The notes: generated by a model not told the origin, from the letters alone. DNA of 64,000 nucleotides from Paenibacillaceae bacterium (GCA_015057705.1 SVDU01000010.1:92871-156870), one strand, 5' to 3'; positions 7,930-16,838 are shown, numbered from the stretch's first letter. Numbers and translations are program-made.

Positions 7930-8536
7930 CAGATTGAAATTTCCTGATTCAGCATCATTTTATATGTATCATATAGCTTTATTACTTATGATAGCAGCAG
8001 AAGCTTTTATCGTTATCTATACACATCCAAAAGACCGGAGGACGGATAAAACCAATAAGCGGGATAAAGGGACCAAATGGCTGTTGATTATTAATTTTTA
8101 TGTATGTATTTACTTGAGTTTTTTCATGGTTGGCCAGAAAGGCTGGGACTCCGTTCTAAATACAAAGTTGCCAGTAGTAGTCACCTATTCTGGAATTATT
8201 TTAATACTGGCTGGAATTATGATCCGTTTACGGGCGGTATTGACGCTAAAGAGATCGTTTACTTTATCAGTTCAGACTTCTAAAGAGCAGCATCTTATAA
8301 CTACCGGGATCTATAAAAAAGTAAGAAATCCAGCTTATACAGGCAGTATCTGCAGTCTGGTTGGGACAGCGATTGGACTTAGAGGTGAAATTGCATTGGC
8401 AATGGTATTCATATTTTCCATAATATGTTATTCAGCCAGGATTTCCGTGGAAGAGAAGGTTTTAAGAAATCATTTTGGAAACGAATTTACGGAATATGAA
8501 AAACGCACCTATCGGTTGATTCCTTATGTGTGGTAG
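7922..8536 (+). CDS. Isoprenylcysteine carboxyl methyltransferase-family membrane protein
   Basis: 204 residues with about five hydrophobic segments. The C-terminal half carries the ICMT/phospholipid methyltransferase signature: TTGIYKKVRNPAYTGSIC, then a hairpin of helices and RISVEEKVLRNHFGNEF followed by EYEKRTYRLIPYVW. In this family that region binds S-adenosylmethionine and methylates small hydrophobic or isoprenoid-linked substrates; bacterial substrates are mostly unknown. Third gene of the LytTR operon, so possibly the output of that regulator. Confidence 0.75.
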   Translation: MFDRLKFPDSASFYMYHIALLLMIAAEAFIVIYTHPKDRRTDKTNKRDKGTKWLLIINFYVCIYLSFFMVGQKGWDSVLNTKLPVVVTYSGIILILAGIMIRLRAVLTLKRSFTLSVQTSKEQHLITTGIYKKVRNPAYTGSICSLVGTAIGLRGEIALAMVFIFSIICYSARISVEEKVLRNHFGNEFTEYEKRTYRLIPYVW

Positions 8537-8555
8537 TCCTCTTTTTATTTATCAC

Positions 8556-8846
8556 CTAAGTTTTTTGGAATAGTTGATTTAAAATATCAGCATCAGCCTT
8601 TTTTCTGCAATATCCATACACAGGAAGTGTAACTGGTAAAAGAGATGGAAGAACTTTTAACCGCCTCTCTTGTTTTATTAGTTTTTCAGGCAACAATGCA
8701 ATTGCCCGGTTAGATGACAGGAGAGTAATCATTAAATCCAGTGTGTCCACTTCAATCAAAGACAATTCGCTTTTTTCCTGACTTAGGGTTTGCAAGGTTA
8801 AATGGCGAAGTGGGCATAACTTATCCCGGCTGATCAGTTTCTAAAT
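8556..8846 (-). pseudogene. LysR-type regulator, C-terminal remnant
   Basis: About 95 codons open on the minus strand from 8846 to the stop at 8556, limited upstream by an in-frame TAG. The sequence LISRDKLCPLRHLTLQTL, then DTLDLMITLLSSNRAIALLP followed by VTLPVYGYCRKKADADILN, matches the last third of the LysR substrate-binding domain. The HTH and the first effector subdomain (about 200 residues) are missing. There is no ribosome binding site for an internal start. The break abuts another fragment on the opposite strand. Confidence 0.65.
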
Positions 8847-9083
8847 TCCCGCTATGTGATGGAAATAACCGGCAGTATCTCTCCCCATTTATCTTTAAGT
8901 AAAGTTCCCCAGAAAATCAAGCTGATGACGGAAAGCAAAGAGGAAATTACTGGGCAGGTATGCATCTATAATCCTGATAAATGGAAATATAGTGTATTTT
9001 TATTTGTGAAAGAGCGCCCTCAAATCCAGGAAGGCTGTAGAATTTATCAGATTCTTCATATTTCAGAGGGAAGAAGGCGCTAA
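8820..9083 (+). pseudogene. Unrecognised gene remnant, 3' end only
   Basis: An 87-codon frame opens after a stop at 8817-8819 and has no ATG with a ribosome binding site (first in-frame starts GTG 8856, ATG 8859). The protein includes NSRYVMEITGSISPHLSLS and ITGQVCIYNPDKWKYSVFLF. I do not recognise the family. It begins exactly where the divergent LysR fragment is broken and ends before a strong terminator, so I read it as the tail of the gene that the LysR-type protein once controlled. Confidence 0.4.
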
Positions 9084-9113
9084 GATATATATTCAGTTAA
9101 TACGTTTGCTTAT

Positions 9114-9157
9114 AATGCCAAAACACTCTGCTTAATAAGTGCTTTGGCATTTTTTTT
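9114..9157 (+). terminator. Rho-independent terminator
   Basis: AATGCCAAAACACT pairs with AGTGCTTTGGCATT around a short loop and is followed by eight T residues. It closes the remnant transcription unit before the GGDEF gene. Confidence 0.85.
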
Positions 9158-9219
9158 GCCGTTACAGAAAGTAAGGGGGGTGAATAACTCTCATTTTCTT
9201 AATTCCTGTCCGCAGGACA

Positions 9220-9248
9220 TTGACATTTGTCTTCTGATTCTCTAAAAT
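9220..9248 (+). promoter_or_regulatory. Sigma-A type promoter of the 7TM-GGDEF gene
   Basis: TTGACA (9220-9225) and TAAAAT (9243-9248) with 17 bases between them, 25 bases before the start codon at 9274, which has a GAGAGGAG ribosome binding site. Confidence 0.75.
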
Positions 9249-9273
9249 AACAAGCGGGAGAGGAGTTATACAT

Positions 9274-10728
9274 ATGAATAATGTTTCGTTGAGCGTATTA
9301 CTGATCATTTCTTCTGCACTGATCGGTAATTTTGTTATTTATGGTCTGGCCAGAAGAAGAATTCCCGGTGTTTCCTATTTTTGTCTTTTGATGACTGCAA
9401 TGATTTTTCACTGCGTTGGATATGCATTTGAGCTGCTTTCGGATACAGTTGGAGCCATGTATATCTGGACTCGTGTTGAATATATTGGGGTGTCATTTTA
9501 TCCGTTTTTAATTATGATGTTCACCAGGGAATATACAGAAGAAAAAAAGATTGCCAATAGATTTGTGGTAACCCTTGTCCTGATGGTTAATGTCATCACA
9601 TTAATTCTTGTTTATACCAATAATTATCATTTCCTATATTACTCATCCATGGGCGTGGATGATTCACCTGGATTTCCCATATTGGTACTGGAAAAGGGGA
9701 TCTGGTATCAGATTCAGGTGATGCTTCTCTGCATTTCCATTTTATACAGCATAACGGTATTAATAATAAAACTGAAAAGAACCAGTGGCAGTTACAGGAA
9801 TAAAGTGTTGTTTCTGCTGTTGGGGGTAAGTGTACCTGTAATTACGATGATGCTTTATCTGCTGGGTGTGGGACCTGTTTATCTGGATCTGACTCCATTT
9901 TCCTATTTTATTATGAGCATTTCCATTACAGTAGGTCTTTTCAGATATGATATGCTGGTTCTTAATCCAATTACCTATGAGATGATATTTCAAAGCATTA
10001 ATGAAGCGGTTCTTGTAATTGACAGCAATGGCATGCTGTTAGGTTTTAATAATGTATCCAAAGAATTTTTCCCGTCTCTCTCAAAAATGAAAATCGGACA
10101 GTCTTATGAACTGATTGAAGAGTTAAAGGATCATAACCTGGATTCGGCAAACCCGGTACATGAGATTTGTGGCAGAAAATACAGTTTTAAAGCAATAGCA
10201 ATGAAAACTCACAGAGTCTGCATTTACGTTGCCAATGATATCACAGAATCAGAAAATGCAAAAAAACAGCTGGAGATTCTGGCGACCATTGATTCTCTAA
10301 CCGGGCTTTACAACCGCAGATATTTTATGGAGCAGGTGGAGCAGTCCCGTTTAGACGGTGTGTTCATAATCATGGACTTAGATCATTTTAAAGTGATCAA
10401 TGATACCTTCGGACATTTTGAGGGAGATCGGGTTTTAAGTGATTTTGGAATATTGATTCAGCATACCTTTCCAGACCATATTTCCTGCCGTTACGGAGGG
10501 GAGGAGTTTGCTGTATTTCTGGCAGAATCCAGTTTGGGAGAGGCTTATAAGCGGGTGGAGTCCTTAAGACAGAAAAACAATATGGGAACTCAGAGCTGCA
10601 AGGTCACGTTTTCTGCCGGACTGTCTGAATATGGGATAGGAATTGAAACAGTTTCCGAAGCACTGATACGGGCAGACCAAAAGCTTTATGAAGCAAAGGA
10701 GAGGGGAAGAGACAGAATCTGCTTCTAA
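9274..10728 (+). CDS. 7TM sensor diguanylate cyclase
   Basis: 484 residues. Residues 1-220 hold seven hydrophobic segments with the pattern of the histidine-kinase-type N-terminal 7TM domain (for example YIWTRVEYIGVSFYPFLIMM). A PAS-like segment follows at about 230-320 (AVLVIDSNGMLLGFNNVS). Residues 325-484 are a GGDEF domain: DSLTGLYNRRYF, MDLDHFKVINDTFGHFEGD and the active-site loop RYGGEEF, followed by LIRADQKLYEAKERGRDRI. The active site is intact, so it should make cyclic di-GMP from two GTP in response to a ligand at the membrane. No RxxD inhibitory site is evident just before the GGEEF loop. Monocistronic with its own promoter. Confidence 0.9.
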   Translation: MNNVSLSVLLIISSALIGNFVIYGLARRRIPGVSYFCLLMTAMIFHCVGYAFELLSDTVGAMYIWTRVEYIGVSFYPFLIMMFTREYTEEKKIANRFVVTLVLMVNVITLILVYTNNYHFLYYSSMGVDDSPGFPILVLEKGIWYQIQVMLLCISILYSITVLIIKLKRTSGSYRNKVLFLLLGVSVPVITMMLYLLGVGPVYLDLTPFSYFIMSISITVGLFRYDMLVLNPITYEMIFQSINEAVLVIDSNGMLLGFNNVSKEFFPSLSKMKIGQSYELIEELKDHNLDSANPVHEICGRKYSFKAIAMKTHRVCIYVANDITESENAKKQLEILATIDSLTGLYNRRYFMEQVEQSRLDGVFIIMDLDHFKVINDTFGHFEGDRVLSDFGILIQHTFPDHISCRYGGEEFAVFLAESSLGEAYKRVESLRQKNNMGTQSCKVTFSAGLSEYGIGIETVSEALIRADQKLYEAKERGRDRICF

Positions 10729-10823
10729 AGTTTTATGATTTTGCTCAGACAATATGCGGCAATTGAAGACAGGAAAAAAACAATCTGAAATCTTATAATC
10801 ATATGTGACAGGGGGTGTAGATA

Positions 10824-11723
10824 ATGGAATGGGTGAAACTTTTACAAACGGCGCTTGACTACATGGAGGCTCATCTTATGGAGAAGATCAGCTATGAGGA
10901 TGTTGCCAGAGAGGTCCATATGTCCAGCTATAATTTTCACAGAACCTTTAGTCTGATGGCTGGAATGACAGCCAGTGAGTACATTAGGAATCGCAGGCTG
11001 TCTCTGGCGGGCCAGGAGCTTCAGATGACGGATATAAAGGTGATTGATGCAGCTTATAAATACGGATATGAAACTCCGGAAAGCTTTGCAAAAGCATTTT
11101 CCAGATTTCACGGAGTAACTCCAAAAGCGGCTAAGTTAAGAGGAACCCGGCTTTCATTATTCAATGCTCTGGTTATTAAAATCACATTGGAAGGTGGAAG
11201 AAACATGGATTACAGGATTGTGGATACAGCAAATATGAGATTTGCTGCAAAAGTGAAAGCATTTAAAAATGAGACGATTAACGACGGGGGAAATCATGAA
11301 ATACCTGATTTCTGGACAGCGTGCAGGAAGGAGAAGATTCTTGATGAACTTTATGCACTGGGGCAGGAAGGGAAAAGAGATATTTACGGATTGTGCAGTC
11401 CTACCAAAGAAAACGAGGGGACTTTTGACTACGGTATCGGAGTGATCCTTGATAAGGATACACCGGTTGAAAAAGAGGAAGAGTTAATGAAGCTGGGATA
11501 TCGCATCTGGGAGACCGGGCCTGCAACGTATGCAGTTTTCTCCTGCTATGGTGAAGATGGAGGCTGCATCAGTGAGATGTGGAGCAGATTTTTTAAAGAA
11601 TTTCTTCCACAGTCCGGTTATGAACATACGGATGAAACGGATTTCGAAATTTATTTTGAGAAAGGTGCTCCCGGGCTTTTCTGTGAACTCTGGGTACCTG
11701 TAACTGTACGCAAAAAAGTATGA
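10824..11723 (+). CDS. AraC-type regulator with GyrI-like effector domain
   Basis: 299 residues. Residues 8-105 are two AraC helix-turn-helix motifs (ISYEDVAREVHMSSYNFHRT; VIDAAYKYGYETPESFAKAF; FHGVTPKAAK). Residues 130-299 form a GyrI-like/effector-binding domain ending in EIYFEKGAPGLFCELWVPV. Such proteins (Rob/SoxS-BmrR hybrids) respond to small amphipathic molecules. A close paralogue with the same architecture is encoded at 36621-37496. Start ATG 10824 has a GGGGGTG ribosome binding site. The target is probably nearby or itself; the next gene has its own ribosome binding site 95 bases downstream. Confidence 0.85.
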   Translation: MEWVKLLQTALDYMEAHLMEKISYEDVAREVHMSSYNFHRTFSLMAGMTASEYIRNRRLSLAGQELQMTDIKVIDAAYKYGYETPESFAKAFSRFHGVTPKAAKLRGTRLSLFNALVIKITLEGGRNMDYRIVDTANMRFAAKVKAFKNETINDGGNHEIPDFWTACRKEKILDELYALGQEGKRDIYGLCSPTKENEGTFDYGIGVILDKDTPVEKEEELMKLGYRIWETGPATYAVFSCYGEDGGCISEMWSRFFKEFLPQSGYEHTDETDFEIYFEKGAPGLFCELWVPVTVRKKV

Positions 11724-11817
11724 TAAGAAGCTGCCCCTGTGATCTGGATAAAACATGGTGGATATGCTATACTTCAAATAACTATTGGAACTATGTAACA
11801 ATACTTGGAGGGGTAAA

Positions 11818-12960
11818 ATGAGATATCGAAAACTGGGGAAAACAGGGCTGATGGTCAGCGAGATTGGTCTGGGGGGCGAATGGCTGGAGCGTAAAAATTA
11901 TGATGAAGTAAAAGAGGTGGTAAGGCTTTGCAAAGAACAGGGAGTCAATATTTTAGACTGCTGGATGTCAGAGCCAAATGTGAGAACCAATCTGGGGGAA
12001 GCGATTAAAGACTGCAGAGATCAATGGATCATACAGGGACATTTAGGTGCCACCTGGCAGAATGGACAGTATGTCAGAACACGTGATGTGGAAAAGGTAA
12101 AGGAAGCCTTCGAAGATTTACTGACCCGTTTCCAGACGGATTATATGGATCTTGGAATGATACACTTTGTGGATGAGTCAGCTGAGTTTTATAAAATTAT
12201 GAACGGGGAGTTTATTGATTACATCAGGGGACTGAAAGAAAAAGGAGTGATCCGCCATATCGGTATGAGCACTCATAATCCCGCTGTTGCAAAACTGGCT
12301 GCTTTAAGCGGAGAGATTGAGATGATTCTTTTTAGTTTAAACCCGGCATTCGATCTGCTTCCGCCCACCGAGGATATGACTGAATTGTTCCAGAAGGATT
12401 ATCAGGAAGATTTAAATGGCATAGCTCCTGAGCGGGCTGAACTTTACAAGCTTTGTGACAGAGAAGGCGTTGGTATTACTGTAATGAAGGGATATGGGGG
12501 AGGCAGGCTGTTTTCTGCGGAAAATTCTCCTTTTGGAGTGGCGTTAACTCCGGTGCAGTGCATTCATTATGCTCTAACCCGTCCTGCAGTCGCTTCCATA
12601 ATGGTGGGGTTAAGCACACCAGATGAAGTAAAAGCGGCTCTTGCCTACGAGACTGCCACAGAACAGGAAAAGGATTATGCAAGTATACTTGCCAGTGCTC
12701 CCCATCATGCCTATTCTGGTCAGTGTACTTATTGTGGTCATTGTGCACCCTGCCCTGCCCACATCGATATTGCCATGGTAAATAAACTGTATGATCTGGC
12801 TGCCATGCAGGAAGAAGTTCCAGGGACAGTACGTGCCCATTATGAAAATCTTTCATCTAATGCCTCTGATTGTATCGCTTGTAAGGCATGTGAAACACGG
12901 TGTCCATTCGAGGTACCAATTGTTGAGCGAATGGAAAAAGCCAGGGACTTGCTTGGGTAA
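11818..12960 (+). CDS. Aldo/keto reductase with C-terminal 4Fe-4S domain
   Basis: 380 residues from ATG 11818 (GGAGG at 11805-11810; the ORF start 11785 lacks one). Residues 1-290 are an aldo/keto reductase barrel: RKLGKTGLMVSEIGLGG, a Tyr/Asp/Lys/His catalytic region around DYMDLGMIHFVDE and KGVIRHIGMSTHNPAVAKLA. Residues 300-375 carry cysteine clusters CTYCGHCAPCP and CIACKACETRCPFEV, giving two 4Fe-4S sites. This fusion is typical of anaerobes, where ferredoxin-type electrons may feed the reductase. The stop is 17 bases before the phosphoesterase start, suggesting co-transcription. Confidence 0.85.
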   Translation: MRYRKLGKTGLMVSEIGLGGEWLERKNYDEVKEVVRLCKEQGVNILDCWMSEPNVRTNLGEAIKDCRDQWIIQGHLGATWQNGQYVRTRDVEKVKEAFEDLLTRFQTDYMDLGMIHFVDESAEFYKIMNGEFIDYIRGLKEKGVIRHIGMSTHNPAVAKLAALSGEIEMILFSLNPAFDLLPPTEDMTELFQKDYQEDLNGIAPERAELYKLCDREGVGITVMKGYGGGRLFSAENSPFGVALTPVQCIHYALTRPAVASIMVGLSTPDEVKAALAYETATEQEKDYASILASAPHHAYSGQCTYCGHCAPCPAHIDIAMVNKLYDLAAMQEEVPGTVRAHYENLSSNASDCIACKACETRCPFEVPIVERMEKARDLLG

Positions 12961-12976
12961 GAATCGGGGGAGACAG

Positions 12977-13834
12977 ATGAAAATAGCGGTATTTTCCGAT
13001 ATTCACAGTAATTATCATGGGTTTCATGCATGCTACGAGGAAGCAGTAAAAAGAGGAGTGAATCAGTTTCTGTTTCTGGGAGACTATGTCAGTGACTGTG
13101 CATACCCAGAAAAGACAATGGCGCTTTTATACCATATCAGAGACCGGTATCCCTGTACTTTTATACGAGGCAACCGGGAGGACTATTTATTAAATCACAA
13201 AAACGGCGCAGAAGATGGATGGGTTTCTCCATCTTCTGCTTCCGGAAGTCTTTTGTATACCTACGAACATCTTACAAAAGAAGATCTGGAATTTTTTGAA
13301 AGTATGGATCTTTCAGGAAGAATGACGATAGAAGGTTATTCTGATTTTTATTACTGCCATGGAACGTTAGAAAATACCAGGGGTGTGTTCCACCTGGGAA
13401 GTGAAAGCGCAAAGGAAGTGCTGAACCATTTGGATACTGATCTTATTATCTGCGGACACACTCACAGGCAGGGGATCTTCCAATATAAAGGGAAGACTCA
13501 CGTCAATACGGGATCTGTAGGTGTTCCGTGGGACTATGATGGAGATGCGCAGTTTTGCATTCTTCACGGAGATAAGGGAATATGGAAACCGGAGCTGATT
13601 CAGTTGAATTACGATAAATCTTTGGCGGTAAAGGAACTATATGAAAGCCATTTAAATGAAAAGGCCAGGGTCTGGACGAGGATTGTTGAGAAAACACTGA
13701 TTACAGGAATTGATCAGTCAATGCATTGCCTTACAACTGCACTTGAAAAATGGGAAAAGGACGGAGGAAGCGGTATCTGGTCCATGCTTCCTGAAACGTA
13801 TTGGGAAGATGCAGCTGCTGAATTGGGGTTATGA
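12977..13834 (+). CDS. Calcineurin-like metallophosphoesterase
   Basis: 286 residues from ATG 12977 (GGGGGAG ribosome binding site). The five metal-binding blocks are visible: SDIHSN (residues 7-12), FLGDYVSD, RGNRED (GNHE variant), a histidine in YCHGT and GHTHRQ. The family cleaves phosphomonoesters or diesters with two metal ions; the GNRE variant is common in the YfcE/serine-threonine-phosphatase-like branch. A 60-residue C-terminal extension has no recognisable domain. It sits directly behind the aldo/keto reductase gene and is closed by a hairpin at 13854. Confidence 0.8.
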   Translation: MKIAVFSDIHSNYHGFHACYEEAVKRGVNQFLFLGDYVSDCAYPEKTMALLYHIRDRYPCTFIRGNREDYLLNHKNGAEDGWVSPSSASGSLLYTYEHLTKEDLEFFESMDLSGRMTIEGYSDFYYCHGTLENTRGVFHLGSESAKEVLNHLDTDLIICGHTHRQGIFQYKGKTHVNTGSVGVPWDYDGDAQFCILHGDKGIWKPELIQLNYDKSLAVKELYESHLNEKARVWTRIVEKTLITGIDQSMHCLTTALEKWEKDGGSGIWSMLPETYWEDAAAELGL

Positions 13835-13853
13835 ATAGTATATAAAAATAAAG

Positions 13854-13905
13854 GAGATATCTTTGGCAGCAGGTTAGCAGCTAAAGATATCTTCTTTATT
13901 TTTTA
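13854..13905 (+). terminator. Rho-independent terminator after the phosphoesterase
   Basis: AGATATCTTT (13855-13864) pairs with AAAGATATCT (13883-13892) around an 18-base loop, followed by TCTTTATTTTTT. Confidence 0.7.
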
Positions 13906-13993
13906 GTGTTTATTACATTTTAGAAGCTGAAAATACAAACAAAAGTATCCATGATATTGGCATTAGCAGATCCGGCAGAATAGAGGCGTTAAT

Positions 13994-14443
13994 ATGAAAT
14001 CCAATCAGGCAACGCGGCAGCCAAAACAGACCCGCAGTATTAAGACTTTTTATTATCGGGATAAAGATATGATACTTGTTGAAATATTGGATCGTTATAA
14101 TGAATCGTTTTTAAAAGTACATGAATCTATGAATGTTCAGTTAGAATCGTACCGGGCCCCCCCGGCTCTGGATTACGGGATTTATGGAAGAAATGATAAA
14201 AAGTCATAGGGCTTCAAAAGAATTCAACAAAGAATTAAAAATCCTTCAATGGACTATTTAAAAGCCTTTAATGATATGCTGAGAGTAAAGGATTATGAGG
14301 CGGCTTCCATTGTGGTGGTTAATATAATGAGCTCCTTAGTCGATCAGATTGTTTTTGAGGATAATCCAGTTGATGATTCCAGAATTATAAAGGAAGGTGT
14401 TGATGCCATTCATCAATATCTGATAAGACAAGACTGTGATTGA
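13994..14443 (+). pseudogene. TetR-family regulator with several internal deletions
   Basis: Three frame segments together spell a TetR regulator. From ATG 13994 the start RQPKQTRSIKT jumps straight to FYYRDKDMILVEILDRYNES, so about 35 residues holding the helix-turn-helix are missing. After SYRA at a run of seven C (14157-14163) the reading frame shifts by one, giving RLWITGFMEEMIKSHRASKE up to KELKILQW. A second loss then brings in YLKAFNDMLRVKDYEAASIV and the family's C-terminal pattern SSLVDQIVFEDNPVDDSRI. Each piece matches the family in order, which makes decay by deletion the best reading. The product could not bind DNA. It stands upstream of the bidirectional terminator of the glycosidase gene. 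Confidence 0.75.
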
Positions 14444-14475
14444 AAACAGGGCGTTCCAAAAGGAACGCCCTGTTT
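14444..14475. terminator. Bidirectional terminator, TetR remnant / glycosidase
   Basis: A perfect 14-base stem AAACAGGGCGTTCC with GGAACGCCCTGTTT around AAAA, flanked by T-rich DNA on plus and A-rich DNA that serves the minus strand. Confidence 0.85.
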
Positions 14476-14477
14476 GT

Positions 14478-16616
14478 TTAAGAGATGGGAGCATTTTGCA
14501 GGAATTCGTCCAGCAGAAGTTTCTCCACTCCCGCAAGTACTGCAATACCGATTCCGTGAGGATCGTTAAAGCGCCACCCCAGCTGGCGGTAATAGGATCG
14601 GCTGTAAGAACAGTCAGATCCACGGCAGACACCGTATAAATCGCCTTTCCGGTTAATTACTGTTTTTTTCATACAAGTCCATGCCTTCGATATGGAAGCA
14701 ATGCACCGGTTTTGCAGAGTATCTTTTATAATACCCAGACGAATACCTCTGGAAAAGGAGCAGATGAACATGGAGGTGGAAGAAGCCTCCTCATAGGTGG
14801 TGGAATCATCAAGAATCTGATGCCACATACCTGTTTCGTCCTGTACCTGCAAAATGCCTTCTGCCATTTCAAGAAAGAAGGAAGTGATGTAATCGTAATC
14901 CGGATGTTCCTTTGGCAGGATAAGAAGAAGTTCGGAGAGGGCAAGAACTACCCAGCCGTTTCCTCTGCTCCATGGAATCCGGTTCATCTTACCATAATTT
15001 AAATCAATAATATGGGACATCAGCCTTTTATCCGTCATGAAAAAGTACTGTTTAAAAAGCTTTGCCTGGCGGCATGCATCATCCAGATATGCAGAGTCTC
15101 CACTAAGCTGATAGTACCGGCATAAGAAAGGGATGCTCATATACATATCATCAATCCACATGGTATTGTTGTTTCTGGAAAATACCATGTCCTGTTCTCT
15201 TCTCTGATGGTTTCTCATAAAATCAGCAATTACATCAGCAAGTTTTTCAGCCTCTCTGGCAGGCCGGTATTTATGAGCTTCCAGCAGAAAAGAGCCAAAA
15301 GACCCACAGTCGTCCAGCTCGCTTAACCAGCAAAGCTGTGTATTAACTCCAGGATAGCCAAAAACGGATTTGTCATATACGGAATAATTATAGACTGAAG
15401 CCGTCATACGGGCATATTCCAGGACATATTCCTGCCAGTCAGTGCGGTTAAAATAACGGCTGGCAGTTAACAGGCCATATAAGGTAACTCCACAGGGATA
15501 AGTCCATTTTCCGTATAATTCTTCTTCTGCAAACATTCTCACAAAGGAATCCGGCAGATCTGCCTTCCAATAGCACGTACCGTTAATTCCATCGTAAACC
15601 TTTTCCATAGACAAAAGGTCTGAGACAGACGGAATATTATCCCCAAACATACCAGCATAAAGCCATGAGCCTTCGTAGCCTTTTACTCCTGCAGACAGAG
15701 GAATGACTCTGCCGTCAGCTTGCAGCTTTAGATCTGTTCTGGTCTCTTCACCAGCCTTTTTTTTACACAATATAAGGAGGTTATGTGAGCCTCCCGGAAG
15801 CATGATTTCTGATTCCCAGGTCCCGTTTTGCCATTCGCCCCTTAATTCACCGTCAATGAAAAGCCTGGTCGGGCTCTCGCTTTTGCCTGCGGCATGGACT
15901 ATCTTTGTCTTATCAAGGACAAATTCACTTTTTAAAACAGCGGTTCCCTGACTTGAGGAGCCAAAGACCCGTGTGATGGGGCAGTCTGACTGCTTCTTAT
16001 CATACTCATTGCGTGGATACCAGGCAATATTATCATAGCAGCCGGAAAGTATGGACGTTAAACCATCCGTATTCCACTGAACCGGTTCACTGTAAACAAA
16101 GCCCGCCTGCCCTTTACGCTCTGGTATGGGTGAGAGAAAATGTGGCGGCTCCCATTGCGGTTTTGCATTCCGCAGAGTAAAGCCAAAGCCGATTTCTGTC
16201 TTTTCTGTCATCAGAACAAAGTGATTCAGACCTGCTAAAAGAGTAATGGAAAAGAATGCAGAGGTCTTAAAACTCTCATCTCCAGGCTGGGAGCGGTACA
16301 CCTCTTCTCCGTTTACATAACATACAACAGGCCCCTGACAACGGACCTCAAAACGTGAGGGAGTCTGTTGGTGGCTGTAAAGGTCACCTGCACCATAGCA
16401 GATATCCCCGATCTGCGCATTAGGAAAGCGGTTGTTAAAATCAAACAAATACCATCCCTTTGTGTCACATAATATACCACTTTTAAAATCCAGTCGGTAC
16501 TGATAAGGTACCTGGGGATTTTCCCCGATGAAGCGGTTGGCAAGCAGTGCAATTACATCTTTGTCCCTGTCCCCATAAACGGCGTAAGCACTGTCTTCCT
16601 GATTGAAATATTTCAT
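14478..16616 (-). CDS. GH88/GH105-like unsaturated glycosyl hydrolase with N-terminal beta domain
   Basis: 712 residues. The C-terminal half (about 345-705) is an alpha6/alpha6 barrel of the GH88/GH105 type: WTYPCGVTLYGLLTASRYF, NTMWIDDMYMSIPFLCRYY with the catalytic Asp region, WSRGNGWVVLALSELL and TTYEEASSTSMFICSFSRGI. These enzymes hydrate the unsaturated uronic acid end left by pectin or glycan lyases. The N-terminal 330 residues are not part of the usual 370-residue enzyme; they look beta-rich (GEWQNGTWESEIMLPGGSHN) and probably bind carbohydrate. No signal peptide, so it acts inside the cell. Start has AAGGAG. No other pectin genes are adjacent. Confidence 0.8.
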   Translation of the reverse strand: MKYFNQEDSAYAVYGDRDKDVIALLANRFIGENPQVPYQYRLDFKSGILCDTKGWYLFDFNNRFPNAQIGDICYGAGDLYSHQQTPSRFEVRCQGPVVCYVNGEEVYRSQPGDESFKTSAFFSITLLAGLNHFVLMTEKTEIGFGFTLRNAKPQWEPPHFLSPIPERKGQAGFVYSEPVQWNTDGLTSILSGCYDNIAWYPRNEYDKKQSDCPITRVFGSSSQGTAVLKSEFVLDKTKIVHAAGKSESPTRLFIDGELRGEWQNGTWESEIMLPGGSHNLLILCKKKAGEETRTDLKLQADGRVIPLSAGVKGYEGSWLYAGMFGDNIPSVSDLLSMEKVYDGINGTCYWKADLPDSFVRMFAEEELYGKWTYPCGVTLYGLLTASRYFNRTDWQEYVLEYARMTASVYNYSVYDKSVFGYPGVNTQLCWLSELDDCGSFGSFLLEAHKYRPAREAEKLADVIADFMRNHQRREQDMVFSRNNNTMWIDDMYMSIPFLCRYYQLSGDSAYLDDACRQAKLFKQYFFMTDKRLMSHIIDLNYGKMNRIPWSRGNGWVVLALSELLLILPKEHPDYDYITSFFLEMAEGILQVQDETGMWHQILDDSTTYEEASSTSMFICSFSRGIRLGIIKDTLQNRCIASISKAWTCMKKTVINRKGDLYGVCRGSDCSYSRSYYRQLGWRFNDPHGIGIAVLAGVEKLLLDEFLQNAPIS

Positions 16617-16714
16617 AAATGGTCTCCTTAAGTATTAATTTGAGAGTGATAGGAGCCGAAATGGAACAGTATTTTTGTGAAAACCTACAGAAAAACACGT
16701 CCATTTATGGTATA

Positions 16715-16743
16715 ATTGTAGCGAATGTATGGTTTTTCGTCAA
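16715..16743 (-). promoter_or_regulatory. Promoter of the GH88/GH105-like gene
   Basis: On the minus strand TTGACG (plus 16738-16743) and TACAAT (plus 16715-16720) are 17 bases apart, about 100 bases before the start codon at 16616. The remaining 16617-16920 stretch holds this promoter, that of hydE and no other structure I can name. Confidence 0.6.
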
Positions 16744-16838
16744 GAAGATAAAACCCACTTCCCCAAAGCACAGGAAAATGATAGTATAAACATACCAATA
16801 TACTATGAATGTACACGGCACTGCCAGAAAATTCATTT

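Noticed and set aside
12476..12856. Minus-strand open frame within the aldo/keto reductase gene
   Set aside because: Shadow of the reductase and ferredoxin-like region; composition is not protein-like.
14154..14165. C run as a phase-variation switch
   Set aside because: The gene has also lost its helix-turn-helix and another segment, so switching would not restore a working protein; kept only as a remark.
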